The notes below the pieces were generated by a model that was given only the letters and a program-made list of their open reading frames with translations, was not told where the DNA came from and did not search any database. A stretch of DNA of 44,199 nucleotides. It comes from Chloroflexota bacterium. GTDB taxonomy: Bacteria; Chloroflexota; Anaerolineae; Anaerolineales; Anaerolineaceae. A program made the position numbers and the translations under genes. The stretch is from contig WOUT01000019.1 in assembly GCA_009773005.1 (NCBI GenBank), positions 1 through 44,199 on the forward strand, given 5' to 3'. Positions within the stretch are counted from its first letter, which is position 1. Each line of letters opens with the position of its first letter. Positions 17,401 to 24,570 of the stretch are shown here, one piece after another.

Positions 17401-18004
17401 TAGCAATTCCCAACCACAGGATTGCCTCATCAATTTTTCCAGCCGCTATGCAATGATCAGCCAGTCGTTCGATAATTTTTTCCCGCGAAAAGGTATAAGA
17501 TTGATTGGAAAACGCCAGCCAATTCTCAAAACCATTGGATTCGGGCAAACTCACGCTTTGCAGGAATTGATTACCCCGGCATAAACTCATGGCTTTGCGC
17601 AATTGGGTATACAACCAGTCCGGTAACTTTCCGGGGGAAGTCATTTCTGAGCTGCTCAATATTGGCTGGACGATAGCGTTGTATTCACGCGCATCCACAT
17701 ACACTCGTGAAGGATCCAGAGACAGGAAATCGTTTTCTGTTTGGATGACGGTAGAGTCCATTAAACAAGAACGAAGTCTGCTCAATCCTTCGCGCAATTT
17801 TTTTCGGGCAGCAGTTTCCTCGTCATCCGGCCAGAAAACATCGCATATATCAGACCGACTGGCAGGTTCGATATGACCGGCGAGATAAAACAAAATGGCA
17901 CGCTGCTCCCGCCTGTTTATCTTGAGCGTCTTCCCATTGAGTTGAATCACAGGTGGACCAAGAATTAAGATGCTTAATCCGGGGATATCCATCTGCTCCT
18001 TCAT
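14474..18004 (-). CDS. BTAD/SARP-type ATPase transcriptional regulator with TPR repeats
   Basis: 1176 residues. The N-terminal winged helix of OmpR/SARP type is at about 10-100 (LLGP..., REQRAILFYLA, LREGLSRLRSCL). It is followed by a bacterial transcriptional activation (BTAD) helical domain (about 105-255) and an AAA ATPase with Walker A GESGSGKTR (about 300). The rest, from about residue 620, is helical TPR-like repeats. Proteins of this build act as signal-integrating activators. There is no C-terminal LuxR helix-turn-helix. AAGGAG lies just before an internal ATG (17992, MDIPGLS), which may be the real start instead of 18004. It begins 12 bases after recN ends, so it is probably the last gene of the nadK-recN operon. 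Its target genes are unknown. Confidence 0.82.
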   Translation of the reverse strand: MKEQMDIPGLSILILGPPVIQLNGKTLKINRREQRAILFYLAGHIEPASRSDICDVFWPDDEETAARKKLREGLSRLRSCLMDSTVIQTENDFLSLDPSRVYVDAREYNAIVQPILSSSEMTSPGKLPDWLYTQLRKAMSLCRGNQFLQSVSLPESNGFENWLAFSNQSYTFSREKIIERLADHCIAAGKIDEAILWLGIAINYDALNTDINYLMLNCLKERGRIKEALDHLRYLDSLYRVNQPEGLPQILQDVQKRLEESRRDQKKSYPDEWPGFEPDAVPFVGRHDLISRLNHALHRRGIVHVTGESGSGKTRLVQEFYSRLDFKPRLLFCIGKPMITSSPFSPLIDGLRSQVKPEEWISLPEHITEELAILFPELRSEDLKLDSISKEFASLEPLQSLFNALYYLLTKLAEKKPLLFVISIAQWCDDATIEFLSYLNEHTFFKKNGLLVLISRQEETNQALEIYLDRSMLANSLEKIQLETFTVEETTQLVTTVLGRNLSDDLIKKIQSDTGGNPFFLIETLRAIKNLDFDIKSFSKEDLYPIPPTIKAIVREKTRQLSENAKEALKAAAVLGKQFLPEVLESMIETGSEDFVSALEELQRASILAGESGLQTISHYAFLHDQIREVILQDLSPARKRNLHMLAVKALQSVKGDLPELASVYACHYERAGEITKAFESWCAAGRFSRSRFSRDDTYAAYQHALDLLPSVPSQYTELLVHQLYVEWADYAYDLSDYTTCEKIYRICLEIGENRQSPLLIGSGLSGLGRVAGMRNNQGEGIEQINKALFFLSKANAKGEELEAYARLGILHNYNNDYINAEKSFRYGLQIGKNYEDKRSLDAAVNIQTHLSLLNTMMGWPAQAEVIAAQAVNDSQLIVRRSAKVQATSVLALAQLSGAKYKKSIQSALSIYELAVQLKMRWWISLLDLILARNYLALGHLDMSWIHAKQAIERENKHPLRKLVSHGHSVFGNIFRLLGDLKSAEDYYRLGVKQPVNDFQTLENLYLLGLTLCQNNHFDEGISLLEESIRTSEKLGLASISLPARMAKLMSTAEKLREDDFQRQAEDVVKEMQDRGFGSSWMIADAINGGLAVKMGNKELAKQLYTKVADFGRSIDNRWFELQAYSGLLSVYDKNDNERKIIKERVQKIMDEMAEHATQKPVFGLFNKFRKEWEKR

Positions 18005-18016
18005 GGTTGTTTATGA

Positions 18017-19756
18017 TTAATTTTCTTTTAGCTGAAGTTGGCGTTCATGCGCTTTGGAAAGGATTTCTTGAGCAGCATTCAAATTTGACTCACTCATACT
18101 GCCCGTCATTTGAGCCAGTTCAACGATTCTGGCGGTATCGTCCAATTCTTCCACTTCAGTGATCGTGCGGTCAGAAACTACCTGCTTACGTACCCTGAAG
18201 TGTTGGTCACCAAAAGCAGCCAGTTGAGAAAGATGCGTCACACACATGACTTGATGCTTGACCCCTAGATGCCAGAGTTTTTCTCCGACCACAAAACCCA
18301 CCCTGCCACCGATCCCCTGGTCGATTTCGTCAAAAACGAGGGTTGGTATAAAATCCACGCTTGCGAGTACATTTTTTAGCGCCAGCATTAACCGGGAAGT
18401 CTCACCGCCTGAGGCGATTTTAACGAGCGGCTTTAAACCCTCTCCCGGGTTAGGCGCGATTAAGAATTCAACCTGATCAATTCCTGACTCTGAAAAACTG
18501 GCTGTTTCTTTTTTGTCTAATTGTGAATCGGAATCGGTTCCATCCCGTACAAACGAAACCGAGAAGCGCGCGCCAACCATACTGAGGTCAGCCAATTCAA
18601 TTTCCACGGCTGTGCTGAGGTTCTCTGCGGCCTGTTTTCGTTTGGTAGATAGCGCCTCCCCCGTCCGTTTTGCATCTTCGATTGCGGCAAGTTCTGATGT
18701 TTCCAGGTCGGCGATTCGCTCGCTGGCATTGGCGATGTTTTCCAATTGCAGACGAGTGTTTTTACCATACTCAATGGCTGACTCCACTGACCCGCCATAT
18801 TTTCTTTTCATCTGGTGGATGAGATCCAGGCGATTCTCCACTTGCTCCAACCGGCGGGGATTGAATTCGATCCTATCCAAATAGCCGCGTAAATCACGGT
18901 TGATTTCGGTTAATTGGGCATTAAGTGATTCGGCTTGAGTTGCCAATGTTTCCTGGCTGGGATCAATCTTCGCCAAGGAAAAGAGTAATTGCGACGCCTG
19001 ACCGATCAAGTCAGTTGCTGAGGGGGCTTCAGGGGAACCTTCATCCAGTAAAACCAACGCCTGCTGGGTTGAAACAGACAGGTTTTCGGCGTTTGCCAGA
19101 CGGCTTCTTTCCTGGTCCAGGTCTTCCTCTTCGCCTGGTTTCAATTGCGCTGCTTCAATTTCCTGCGCCTGAAACGCCAGCAATTCCGTCCGCCGCGCAG
19201 ATTCGCGTTCCAACTCCCGCAGTTCATTAAGTTCTTTCCGGATCTGCAACAGTTCACGGTAAGTCTTTTTATAGGCGTCCAGTTCCACTTCAGAGCAAGC
19301 ATAACGGTCCAGTAATCCCAAATGAGAATGGACATCAAGCAAGGATAAATGCTCAGATTGACCGTGAATATCTACCAGGTATTTGCCCAACTCTTTGAGC
19401 AATCCAACGTTCACATTGCGTCCGTTGACTCGGGCGATCGAACGTCCCTCTCCGCGGATCTCGCGGCCAAGCGTAATGAAATGCCCTCCTTCGTATAATT
19501 CTTCCCGTTTAAGCGTTTTGGTCACTTCATCCATCGCTTGCGCAGGGATTTTAAAGACTGCTTCAAGCGCTGCCCGGTCTGAACCGCTGCGCACCATGGT
19601 TGCGTCTACCCGTCCGCCAACTAGCGCTTCGATGGCATCGAGGATGATGGACTTTCCTGCACCGGTTTCACCAGTGAAAATAATTAATCCGTCCTTGAAA
19701 CGGATCTCAAGGCTTTGGATAATGGCGAAGTTCTCGATGCGAAGCTCATCAAGCAT
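18017..19756 (-). CDS. recN: DNA repair protein RecN
   Basis: 579 residues from ATG at 19756 (MLDELRIENFAII), with AAGGGG eight bases upstream; longer in-frame sequence overlaps the previous gene and is not coding. It is an SMC-like ATPase of double-strand break repair. Walker A is GETGAGKS near residue 30. The family motif DIHGQSEHLSLL follows near 124, then a long coiled coil. The signature SGGETSRLMLALK, Walker B TLVFDEIDQGIGG and the VTHLSQLA histidine loop are near the C-terminus. It sits 13 bases after the B-box protein gene, and proximity to nadK is a common arrangement in bacteria. Confidence 0.95.
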   Translation of the reverse strand: MLDELRIENFAIIQSLEIRFKDGLIIFTGETGAGKSIILDAIEALVGGRVDATMVRSGSDRAALEAVFKIPAQAMDEVTKTLKREELYEGGHFITLGREIRGEGRSIARVNGRNVNVGLLKELGKYLVDIHGQSEHLSLLDVHSHLGLLDRYACSEVELDAYKKTYRELLQIRKELNELRELERESARRTELLAFQAQEIEAAQLKPGEEEDLDQERSRLANAENLSVSTQQALVLLDEGSPEAPSATDLIGQASQLLFSLAKIDPSQETLATQAESLNAQLTEINRDLRGYLDRIEFNPRRLEQVENRLDLIHQMKRKYGGSVESAIEYGKNTRLQLENIANASERIADLETSELAAIEDAKRTGEALSTKRKQAAENLSTAVEIELADLSMVGARFSVSFVRDGTDSDSQLDKKETASFSESGIDQVEFLIAPNPGEGLKPLVKIASGGETSRLMLALKNVLASVDFIPTLVFDEIDQGIGGRVGFVVGEKLWHLGVKHQVMCVTHLSQLAAFGDQHFRVRKQVVSDRTITEVEELDDTARIVELAQMTGSMSESNLNAAQEILSKAHERQLQLKEN

Positions 19757-19769
19757 GATAGAAACCCCT

Positions 19770-20300
19770 TTAGACGCTGATCCCTTTGAGGCGATAAAAT
19801 ACTGTGCTGGCAGCCACGACGGCATAGATGGCAGGCCACAACAGACCATATAACCCCGCCACACCACCTTGAGAGACAAATAACACCATCAAAACCAGAT
19901 TTGCAACAGGAGAAACCAGCCCGCCAAACATGGTTGCGCCGGCGGCCAACGGCGGGATCAGACGCGCCCGGCGTTTGCGCAGCACACGTCGTACCGCTTC
20001 TGCGATAATCATGCCTGCAACTGGTGCGAGGAAGATCGTGAAAAAACCCAGGAATCTTGCCAGAAAACCGCCAATGTATGCCAGAACCCCCGCTACAATA
20101 ATTGTCAACGGATAGTCCCACCATTGGGCAGTATCAAAGATTTTCTGCTGGCCGCGCACACATTCCTTGCAGCGATAACCGGTGGGGGTTAAAACCGCGC
20201 AGGCAGTGCACATGGGGCGTTCACAGCGATTGCATCGCAATAATGTCTCTCGTTGAGGATGGACGTAACAAAACATGGGCTGCGGTGAATTTTCGCTCAT
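19770..20300 (-). CDS. B-box zinc-finger membrane protein
   Basis: 176 residues. The N-terminus has cysteine and histidine residues spaced like a B-box zinc finger (CYVHPQRETLLRCNRC, then CTACA and CKEC, residues 11-48). Three or four hydrophobic segments follow between about residues 65 and 168, so it is a polytopic membrane protein with a cytoplasmic zinc domain. The function is unknown. It overlaps nadK by four bases (ATGA), implying translational coupling, and precedes recN by 13 bases. Confidence 0.75.
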   Translation of the reverse strand: MSENSPQPMFCYVHPQRETLLRCNRCERPMCTACAVLTPTGYRCKECVRGQQKIFDTAQWWDYPLTIIVAGVLAYIGGFLARFLGFFTIFLAPVAGMIIAEAVRRVLRKRRARLIPPLAAGATMFGGLVSPVANLVLMVLFVSQGGVAGLYGLLWPAIYAVVAASTVFYRLKGISV

Positions 20301-21169
20301 TTCAAACCACCTATCGAAGGGTTTTGTTCCATATAATTGCTCAAATTCCGATAAAAATAACCCGGATCTTGAAATACCACGAATTTTACATGGTAACCGC
20401 TCGCGGTAATTAATACCTTGTCTTCGTTTTTTAACATCACCGGGGCATGCCCGTCCACACTCATTACCGCCTGGTGATCACTGGCAGCGAAGATGGTAAC
20501 GCTCGCTCCTGCTGGCAGGATGACCGCCCGGTCCATCGAAAGGTGCGGTGCTACCGGAACGATGAGAATGTTACGCAGTTCTGGCGGCATGATCGGTCCG
20601 CCCACTGCCAACGCGTAAGCCGTGGAACCGGTCGGTGTGGCGGCGATCAACCCGTCTGCGACATAAGAAGCGAGCGAGTAGCCATCCACCTCGGCGCGTA
20701 TGCGGATTGGGCGCACTACCTGTCCGCGGCACACAACCACTTCATTGATCGCTTGAAAGGTATCAAGTAGAACGTCTTTGCGCCAGTGTTCTGCTTTTAG
20801 CATCATGCGGTTTTCGATCTGGTAATCACCGCTCAACAAGCGCGGGAAATTGTCTTTCCATTCAGTACGCGACAACTGCATCAAGAAACCAAAACGGCCG
20901 AGATTGATGCCCAATAACGGTAAACCAAGCGGTGCTGTGAGATGCCCCGCCCGCAGCATGGTGCCGTCGCCACCCACGGCGATCATCAAGTCAAATTCGC
21001 CCATCTCCAGCTTTTGGGACAGTTCAGGTTGGTTGGTTTTTGAAAGAAAAGTGGAGACTCCGCGTTCATCCAAATACGCGCAAATGTTTTGCGCTTCTGC
21101 TGTGACGCCTGTGAGTTTCGGGTGCACTACTATAGCAACGCGGCGAAGGGGGTTTCTCTCATTAGACAT
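20297..21169 (-). CDS. nadK: NAD kinase
   Basis: 290 residues from ATG at 21169 (MSNERNPLRRVAIVV). It phosphorylates NAD to NADP using ATP. The GGDGT motif (VGGDGTMLRAG) and the NLGRFGFL and TPTGSTAYALAVGGP segments are all present. The start at 21169 is chosen because a -10 box lies just upstream; an upstream in-frame ATG at 21196 lies inside the promoter. First gene of nadK - B-box protein - recN - SARP. Confidence 0.93.
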   Translation of the reverse strand: MSNERNPLRRVAIVVHPKLTGVTAEAQNICAYLDERGVSTFLSKTNQPELSQKLEMGEFDLMIAVGGDGTMLRAGHLTAPLGLPLLGINLGRFGFLMQLSRTEWKDNFPRLLSGDYQIENRMMLKAEHWRKDVLLDTFQAINEVVVCRGQVVRPIRIRAEVDGYSLASYVADGLIAATPTGSTAYALAVGGPIMPPELRNILIVPVAPHLSMDRAVILPAGASVTIFAASDHQAVMSVDGHAPVMLKNEDKVLITASGYHVKFVVFQDPGYFYRNLSNYMEQNPSIGGLK

Positions 21170-21178
21170 ATCCCTATT

Positions 21179-21206
21179 ATTATAACGATAATTCAAAGAT
21201 TATCAA
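21179..21206 (-). promoter_or_regulatory. promoter of the nadK-recN operon
   Basis: TTGATA (21206-21201) and TATAAT (21184-21179) on the minus strand with a 16-base spacer. The expected start near 21172 is three bases from the ATG, so nadK would be read from a nearly leaderless mRNA. Confidence 0.65.
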
Positions 21207-21208
21207 AA

Positions 21209-21243
21209 GCAAAGGATCAAGCAAAGGATCTGTGCAAAGGATC
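21209..21243. repeat. three copies of GCAAAGGATC upstream of the nadK promoter
   Basis: Copies at 21209-21218, 21221-21230 and 21234-21243, spaced 12 and 13 bases, immediately behind the -35 box. They could bind a regulator or be slippage products. Confidence 0.7.
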
Positions 21244-21277
21244 TGGCTCTGGCTACGATTTTGTGCGGTTTCATCTA

Positions 21278-21922
21278 TTAAGCGATAAAAACACAATCCA
21301 TCCTCCCCGCTAATGACTCGCAGCCCCAACGTAAAACAAGTGCGCTTGTTCCATTTGGGATCATTAACCTCAAGAAATACGCCAGCCAGCCGATTAATAA
21401 ACTATACGAAAATGTCGCAGTAGTCATTGAATAATGGTCGGGCTGCACACCAAAGTTATTATTGAGCGTTTTCACCAAAGTTAGAACGTCACCGAGCACA
21501 CAAGCGGTGTTCAATCGCCCTTCTCCATTTTCTGGCATGGAAAAGATCAAATCTGGAGAAAGTGAAACCGCTGCCGCGAGCACCTGGTGTGGATCATCGA
21601 AAACGACGCTCAGCGTATCAGTTCACCCTGAATACAGGGCGTTATGACCCGTCCCTTCGTTGAACAGCGCTTGCACCTAACGTGGCAGTTGAAGCGTAAC
21701 CATTTCTGAAGGTTTTGAAGACGTTGAAGGGAAAGGTAGGCGGATACCGGATAGGTCAATGGTGGCGTGCGCGTGCCGAAATACGAGTTGGTCGGGTGAT
21801 GGAGGGTTCAGAAGTTGTACCAAATGTGTTGCCATAGCCCTGGCTCCCCCGGCAGAAGGGCTATCAGGACGAGAACAACGAAAATGAGACTTGACACTTT
21901 CGGGGCAGTCAAACGATTTCAC
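21278..21922 (-). pseudogene. decayed LytR-CpsA-Psr (LCP) family gene
   Basis: The minus strand reads, in one frame, FNEGTGHNALYSG-stop-TDTLSVVFDDP, then SPDLIFSMPE...GEGRLNTACVLGD, then LVKTLNNNFGVQPDHYSM. After one frameshift it continues as RIV...SAGW. These segments line up with LCP cell-wall glycopolymer ligases: the R/D-T-D-T-L-x-V-V strand, the catalytic loop after it, the INxAYxxG-like helix and the NFGVxxDHY signature. In-frame TAG and TGA codons and a frameshift show it is not functional. The N-terminal membrane helix could not be recognised. Confidence 0.65.
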
Positions 21923-21978
21923 TCAATTTTGAACCAAATGTATCCGTTTTGCGTATATATATTATAGAGCGTCACTAT

Positions 21979-22005
21979 TTGACAGAACGCGTGTTTTAAT
22001 ATCTA
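21979..22005 (+). promoter_or_regulatory. possible promoter of the 29-codon membrane peptide
   Basis: A perfect TTGACA lies at 21979-21984. The best downstream -10 (TATCTA, 22000-22005) gives a short 15-base spacer, so the pairing is uncertain. AT-rich TATATA sequence also lies at 21954-21966. Confidence 0.35.
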
Positions 22006-22040
22006 GACAAGTGCGATGCAAGAAAAGCAGGAGGTTTATC

Positions 22041-22130
22041 ATGGCAGTCGTGATTTATATTGTTGTTGGATTTTTTGGTGTAATGTTTGCGGCATTCAGT
22101 TTGACCGGGTTGAACCCAAAGCTTAAGTAA
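22041..22130 (+). CDS. 29-residue single-pass membrane peptide
   Basis: The peptide starts MAVVIYIVVGFFGVMF and ends NPKLK. Residues 2-20 form one hydrophobic helix, followed by a short basic end. AGGAGG sits seven bases before the ATG, one of the best ribosome sites in the window, and a strong rho-independent terminator follows 34 bases after the stop, so this is a complete transcription unit. I do not recognise a family. Small one-helix proteins of this kind often act as membrane-complex subunits or regulators, which is only an analogy. Confidence 0.65.
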   Translation: MAVVIYIVVGFFGVMFAAFSLTGLNPKLK

Positions 22131-22163
22131 GCAATCCTGTCTTCGTGACCACTTTCTATCAGC

Positions 22164-22193
22164 GCGCCTTCGATTGGAAGGCGCTTTTTTTTT
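22164..22193 (+). terminator. rho-independent terminator after the 29-codon gene
   Basis: Stem GCGCCTTC (22164-22171) and GAAGGCGC (22177-22184), 5-base loop, then nine T residues (22185-22193). Confidence 0.92.
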
Positions 22194-22899
22194 ACAGCAG
22201 GGTCATCAGCCTTTGAATATGTTGAATGTGGTCTTTTTCGTGCCAGGCTGCCCGCCGTAGAACTTTACGGACAGACCAAAATTCACCATCAACGCCCCGC
22301 GCTTCCGCGTAGCCCTCCAAGGTCGGAAAAATCTCATTCACTCGTGCGCGGTTTTTGGTCAGCCGCTCAAATGTATCATTAGCAAGCTGCGAACGGGTGA
22401 TACCAGCCAGTGAGATACGGTCCAGCAGCCACCACTCGGCATTGGCAATGTGGCGGATGATGCCAGAGATACTATTCTTTTCACCTGCGAATTTCTGTTC
22501 CAATTGTGCATTTGTGAGTGGCGTGATCAACTCCATTAGATCTGCCCGGCTCCAGGAGAGCAGCAACAACCCCTGTTGGATGTTGATGCGGGTGAGCGGT
22601 TTCCAGTCGTGTTGAAACCATGCATTGACTCCCATCCCCTGTGGGTCGCGCTCAAAATCCTTTCCAACCGCGTACCAGTCAAAGGCTTCGGCAAGGCGAA
22701 CGTCAAAATCTCCCAAATCTGTTAACCATGAATCAGTCGTATGTGCTGCGATCCATTCCTTATAGGCGATCAGCGCTTGCGGAACCCTGATAATGGCTTC
22801 GCTGCCGTCATTACCATAAGCAAAACAACCCGGGTGATCCAGCGTCCAGGCGATTGATTTTCCCTCAAAACCATTTTCAAGACCAATAATTACCTGCAT
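22192..22899 (-). CDS. DinB-superfamily protein
   Basis: 235 residues. The C-terminal 150 residues form a DinB four-helix bundle. HIANAEWWLLDRI supplies the first metal-binding histidine and WHEKDHIQHIQRLM the later ones, in the usual H...H-x3-H pattern. This superfamily covers metal-dependent thiol transferases and stress-induced proteins; the substrate is unknown. The N-terminal 75 residues are an additional small domain (ITVGLENGFEG-like start). AGGAGGT precedes the ATG, and a TATAAT box is at 22929-22934 on the minus strand. It ends against the terminator of the convergent peptide gene. Confidence 0.75.
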   Translation of the reverse strand: MQVIIGLENGFEGKSIAWTLDHPGCFAYGNDGSEAIIRVPQALIAYKEWIAAHTTDSWLTDLGDFDVRLAEAFDWYAVGKDFERDPQGMGVNAWFQHDWKPLTRINIQQGLLLLSWSRADLMELITPLTNAQLEQKFAGEKNSISGIIRHIANAEWWLLDRISLAGITRSQLANDTFERLTKNRARVNEIFPTLEGYAEARGVDGEFWSVRKVLRRAAWHEKDHIQHIQRLMTLL

Positions 22900-22928
22900 C
22901 GCGACCTCCTGATATAATCCTGAGAAAG

Positions 22929-22934
22929 ATTATA
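22929..22934 (-). promoter_or_regulatory. -10 box of the DinB-like gene
   Basis: TATAAT on the minus strand with TTTGAG 16 bases upstream. It lies in the divergent region shared with the Yip1 gene, whose own TATAAT is at 22972-22977. Confidence 0.4.
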
Positions 22935-23023
22935 GCATCTTGACGCACTCCTCAAATAACATTTTGGAACTTATAATGGAATCTTGGCGTCTAATAAGAA
23001 TACTATCGACAATGAGGTTTTGG

Positions 23024-23806
23024 ATGGATACAAACAATCAAATACTGAAGAACAATAAAAAGAACCCCTTCCATTTTGAGTGGGTTGTTCCCGTGTTTCT
23101 TAAGCCGCGCAAGATGGTTAAAAAGATCGTTATGGAAGAAAAGGCGGTTTGGTTAACGCCCCTGGCATTGATCTCGGCGCTGATCATCCTGTCGACTTTG
23201 GTCGCCGCGCCCATCCGTCGGGCTGCGATCCAGATGGGGTTGAATATCCCGATCGATTTTCAGTACTATTCGGCTGAGCAGCAAGCGCAATTCATGAACG
23301 CCCAGGCGAGCCTGACTTCGCCGCTGTTTTTATACGTTTTTCCGATCCTGGTAGGGTTGGTATCTATTTGGCTTTCCTGGTTCATCTTGAGCAGTTTGCT
23401 TCATCTCAGCCTCACCTTGTCGGGCAGCCGTGCCAGTAACTTCCGCTCATACAATTTGGCTGCCTGGTCATTTCTTCCGATTGCGCTCAGACACATCATA
23501 CAAATCCTGGCAATGTTTTTTGCGAAAACCATCGTCTTATCCCCCGGTCTCTCCGGATTCTTCCCCTCTGATGCCACCGGGTTGGTTTCTTTTGTGAGTG
23601 CGCTGACGGGATTGATCGATGTATACTTGATCTGGCAAATAGTATTGTTGGTAATCGGGGTTGTTCCCCTTTCGGGATTGACCAAATCAAAAGCGTGGAT
23701 CGCAACCGGGATCTCACTGGTGATTCTGGTAATATTACAGGCGATCCCGGGTTTTATTTCAAATACAATAAGCGGATTGACAACCTCTAGTCCATTTTTC
23801 TTCTAG
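23024..23806 (+). CDS. Yip1-domain membrane protein
   Basis: 260 residues from ATG at 23024, with TGAGG six bases upstream; an earlier in-frame start overlaps the promoter. About 50 residues of soluble N-terminus (VFLKPRKMVKKI, typical of bacterial Yip1/YIP-like proteins) are followed by four or five transmembrane segments (about 50-70, 105-130, 145-165, 195-215 and 225-245). The molecular function of bacterial Yip1 proteins is not known. It begins a unit with an ABC ATPase, a secreted NEW3-type protein and an ABC permease, so a helper role for that transporter is likely. Confidence 0.75.
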   Translation: MDTNNQILKNNKKNPFHFEWVVPVFLKPRKMVKKIVMEEKAVWLTPLALISALIILSTLVAAPIRRAAIQMGLNIPIDFQYYSAEQQAQFMNAQASLTSPLFLYVFPILVGLVSIWLSWFILSSLLHLSLTLSGSRASNFRSYNLAAWSFLPIALRHIIQILAMFFAKTIVLSPGLSGFFPSDATGLVSFVSALTGLIDVYLIWQIVLLVIGVVPLSGLTKSKAWIATGISLVILVILQAIPGFISNTISGLTTSSPFFF

Positions 23807-23832
23807 GTTGAGAATAGACACTCTCATTGCTC

Positions 23833-24552
23833 ATGAAAAATAACGGATTTGTTCGGGTCGCGGACTTACACAAAGACTTTCTGATGGGAGAAACGCGTGT
23901 GCAGGCGCTCTCAGGTGTTTCTCTTGAAATAGAGCAGGGCTCATTCACGGTTGTGATGGGTCCTTCAGGGTCTGGTAAAAGTACGCTTTTATACCTTATC
24001 GGTGGTTTGGATTGGCCAACCTCAGGGTCGATCCACGTGGACGGTGAAGAAATCGAAAAAATGGACGAGAACTCTCTGGCAGGCTACCGCAGCAGCAAAG
24101 TTGGATTCGTTTTTCAATCCTTTAATCTGGTCTCGTCCATGCCGGCAGAAGAGAATGTCTCTTTTCCGTTGAGATTTGCAGGGATCGCACCTGCAGAACG
24201 GAAAACCAGGTCGCAAAACCTGTTAGAACAGGTTGGGTTGAGTGATCGCGCGACGCATAAGCCCACTGAACTCTCTGGCGGCCAGCAGCAGCGTGTGGCG
24301 ATCGCGCGAGCCTTGATCAATAATCCTCTATTAATCCTTGCTGACGAACCAACCGGCAATCTCGACAGCAACAGCGGGTTGGCGATCATGCAGCTTCTCT
24401 CGGATCTGCACAAATCTGGCAAGACGATCATCGTGGTGACCCACGACTCGAGAATAAAACAGTTTTCCACCAACACGATATTTCTATTAGATGGAAAAAC
24501 GGTTTCAGAACAAACATATAGACAAGCCACTGAATTGATGTCTCAGCCATAA
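23833..24552 (+). CDS. ABC transporter ATP-binding protein, LolD/MacB type
   Basis: 239 residues from ATG at 23833. It is a complete ATPase with Walker A GPSGSGKST, the Q-loop FQSFNLV, signature LSGGQQQR, Walker B LLILADEPTGNLD and the VTHD histidine switch. The closest type is the ATPase that pairs with MacB/FtsX-like permeases, and such a permease lies two genes downstream (26352). It would energise mechanical transport or extrusion across the membrane. It is 26 bases after the Yip1 gene. Confidence 0.92.
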   Translation: MKNNGFVRVADLHKDFLMGETRVQALSGVSLEIEQGSFTVVMGPSGSGKSTLLYLIGGLDWPTSGSIHVDGEEIEKMDENSLAGYRSSKVGFVFQSFNLVSSMPAEENVSFPLRFAGIAPAERKTRSQNLLEQVGLSDRATHKPTELSGGQQQRVAIARALINNPLLILADEPTGNLDSNSGLAIMQLLSDLHKSGKTIIVVTHDSRIKQFSTNTIFLLDGKTVSEQTYRQATELMSQP

Positions 24553-24570
24553 GAAAAAGGGTGCTTTTCA

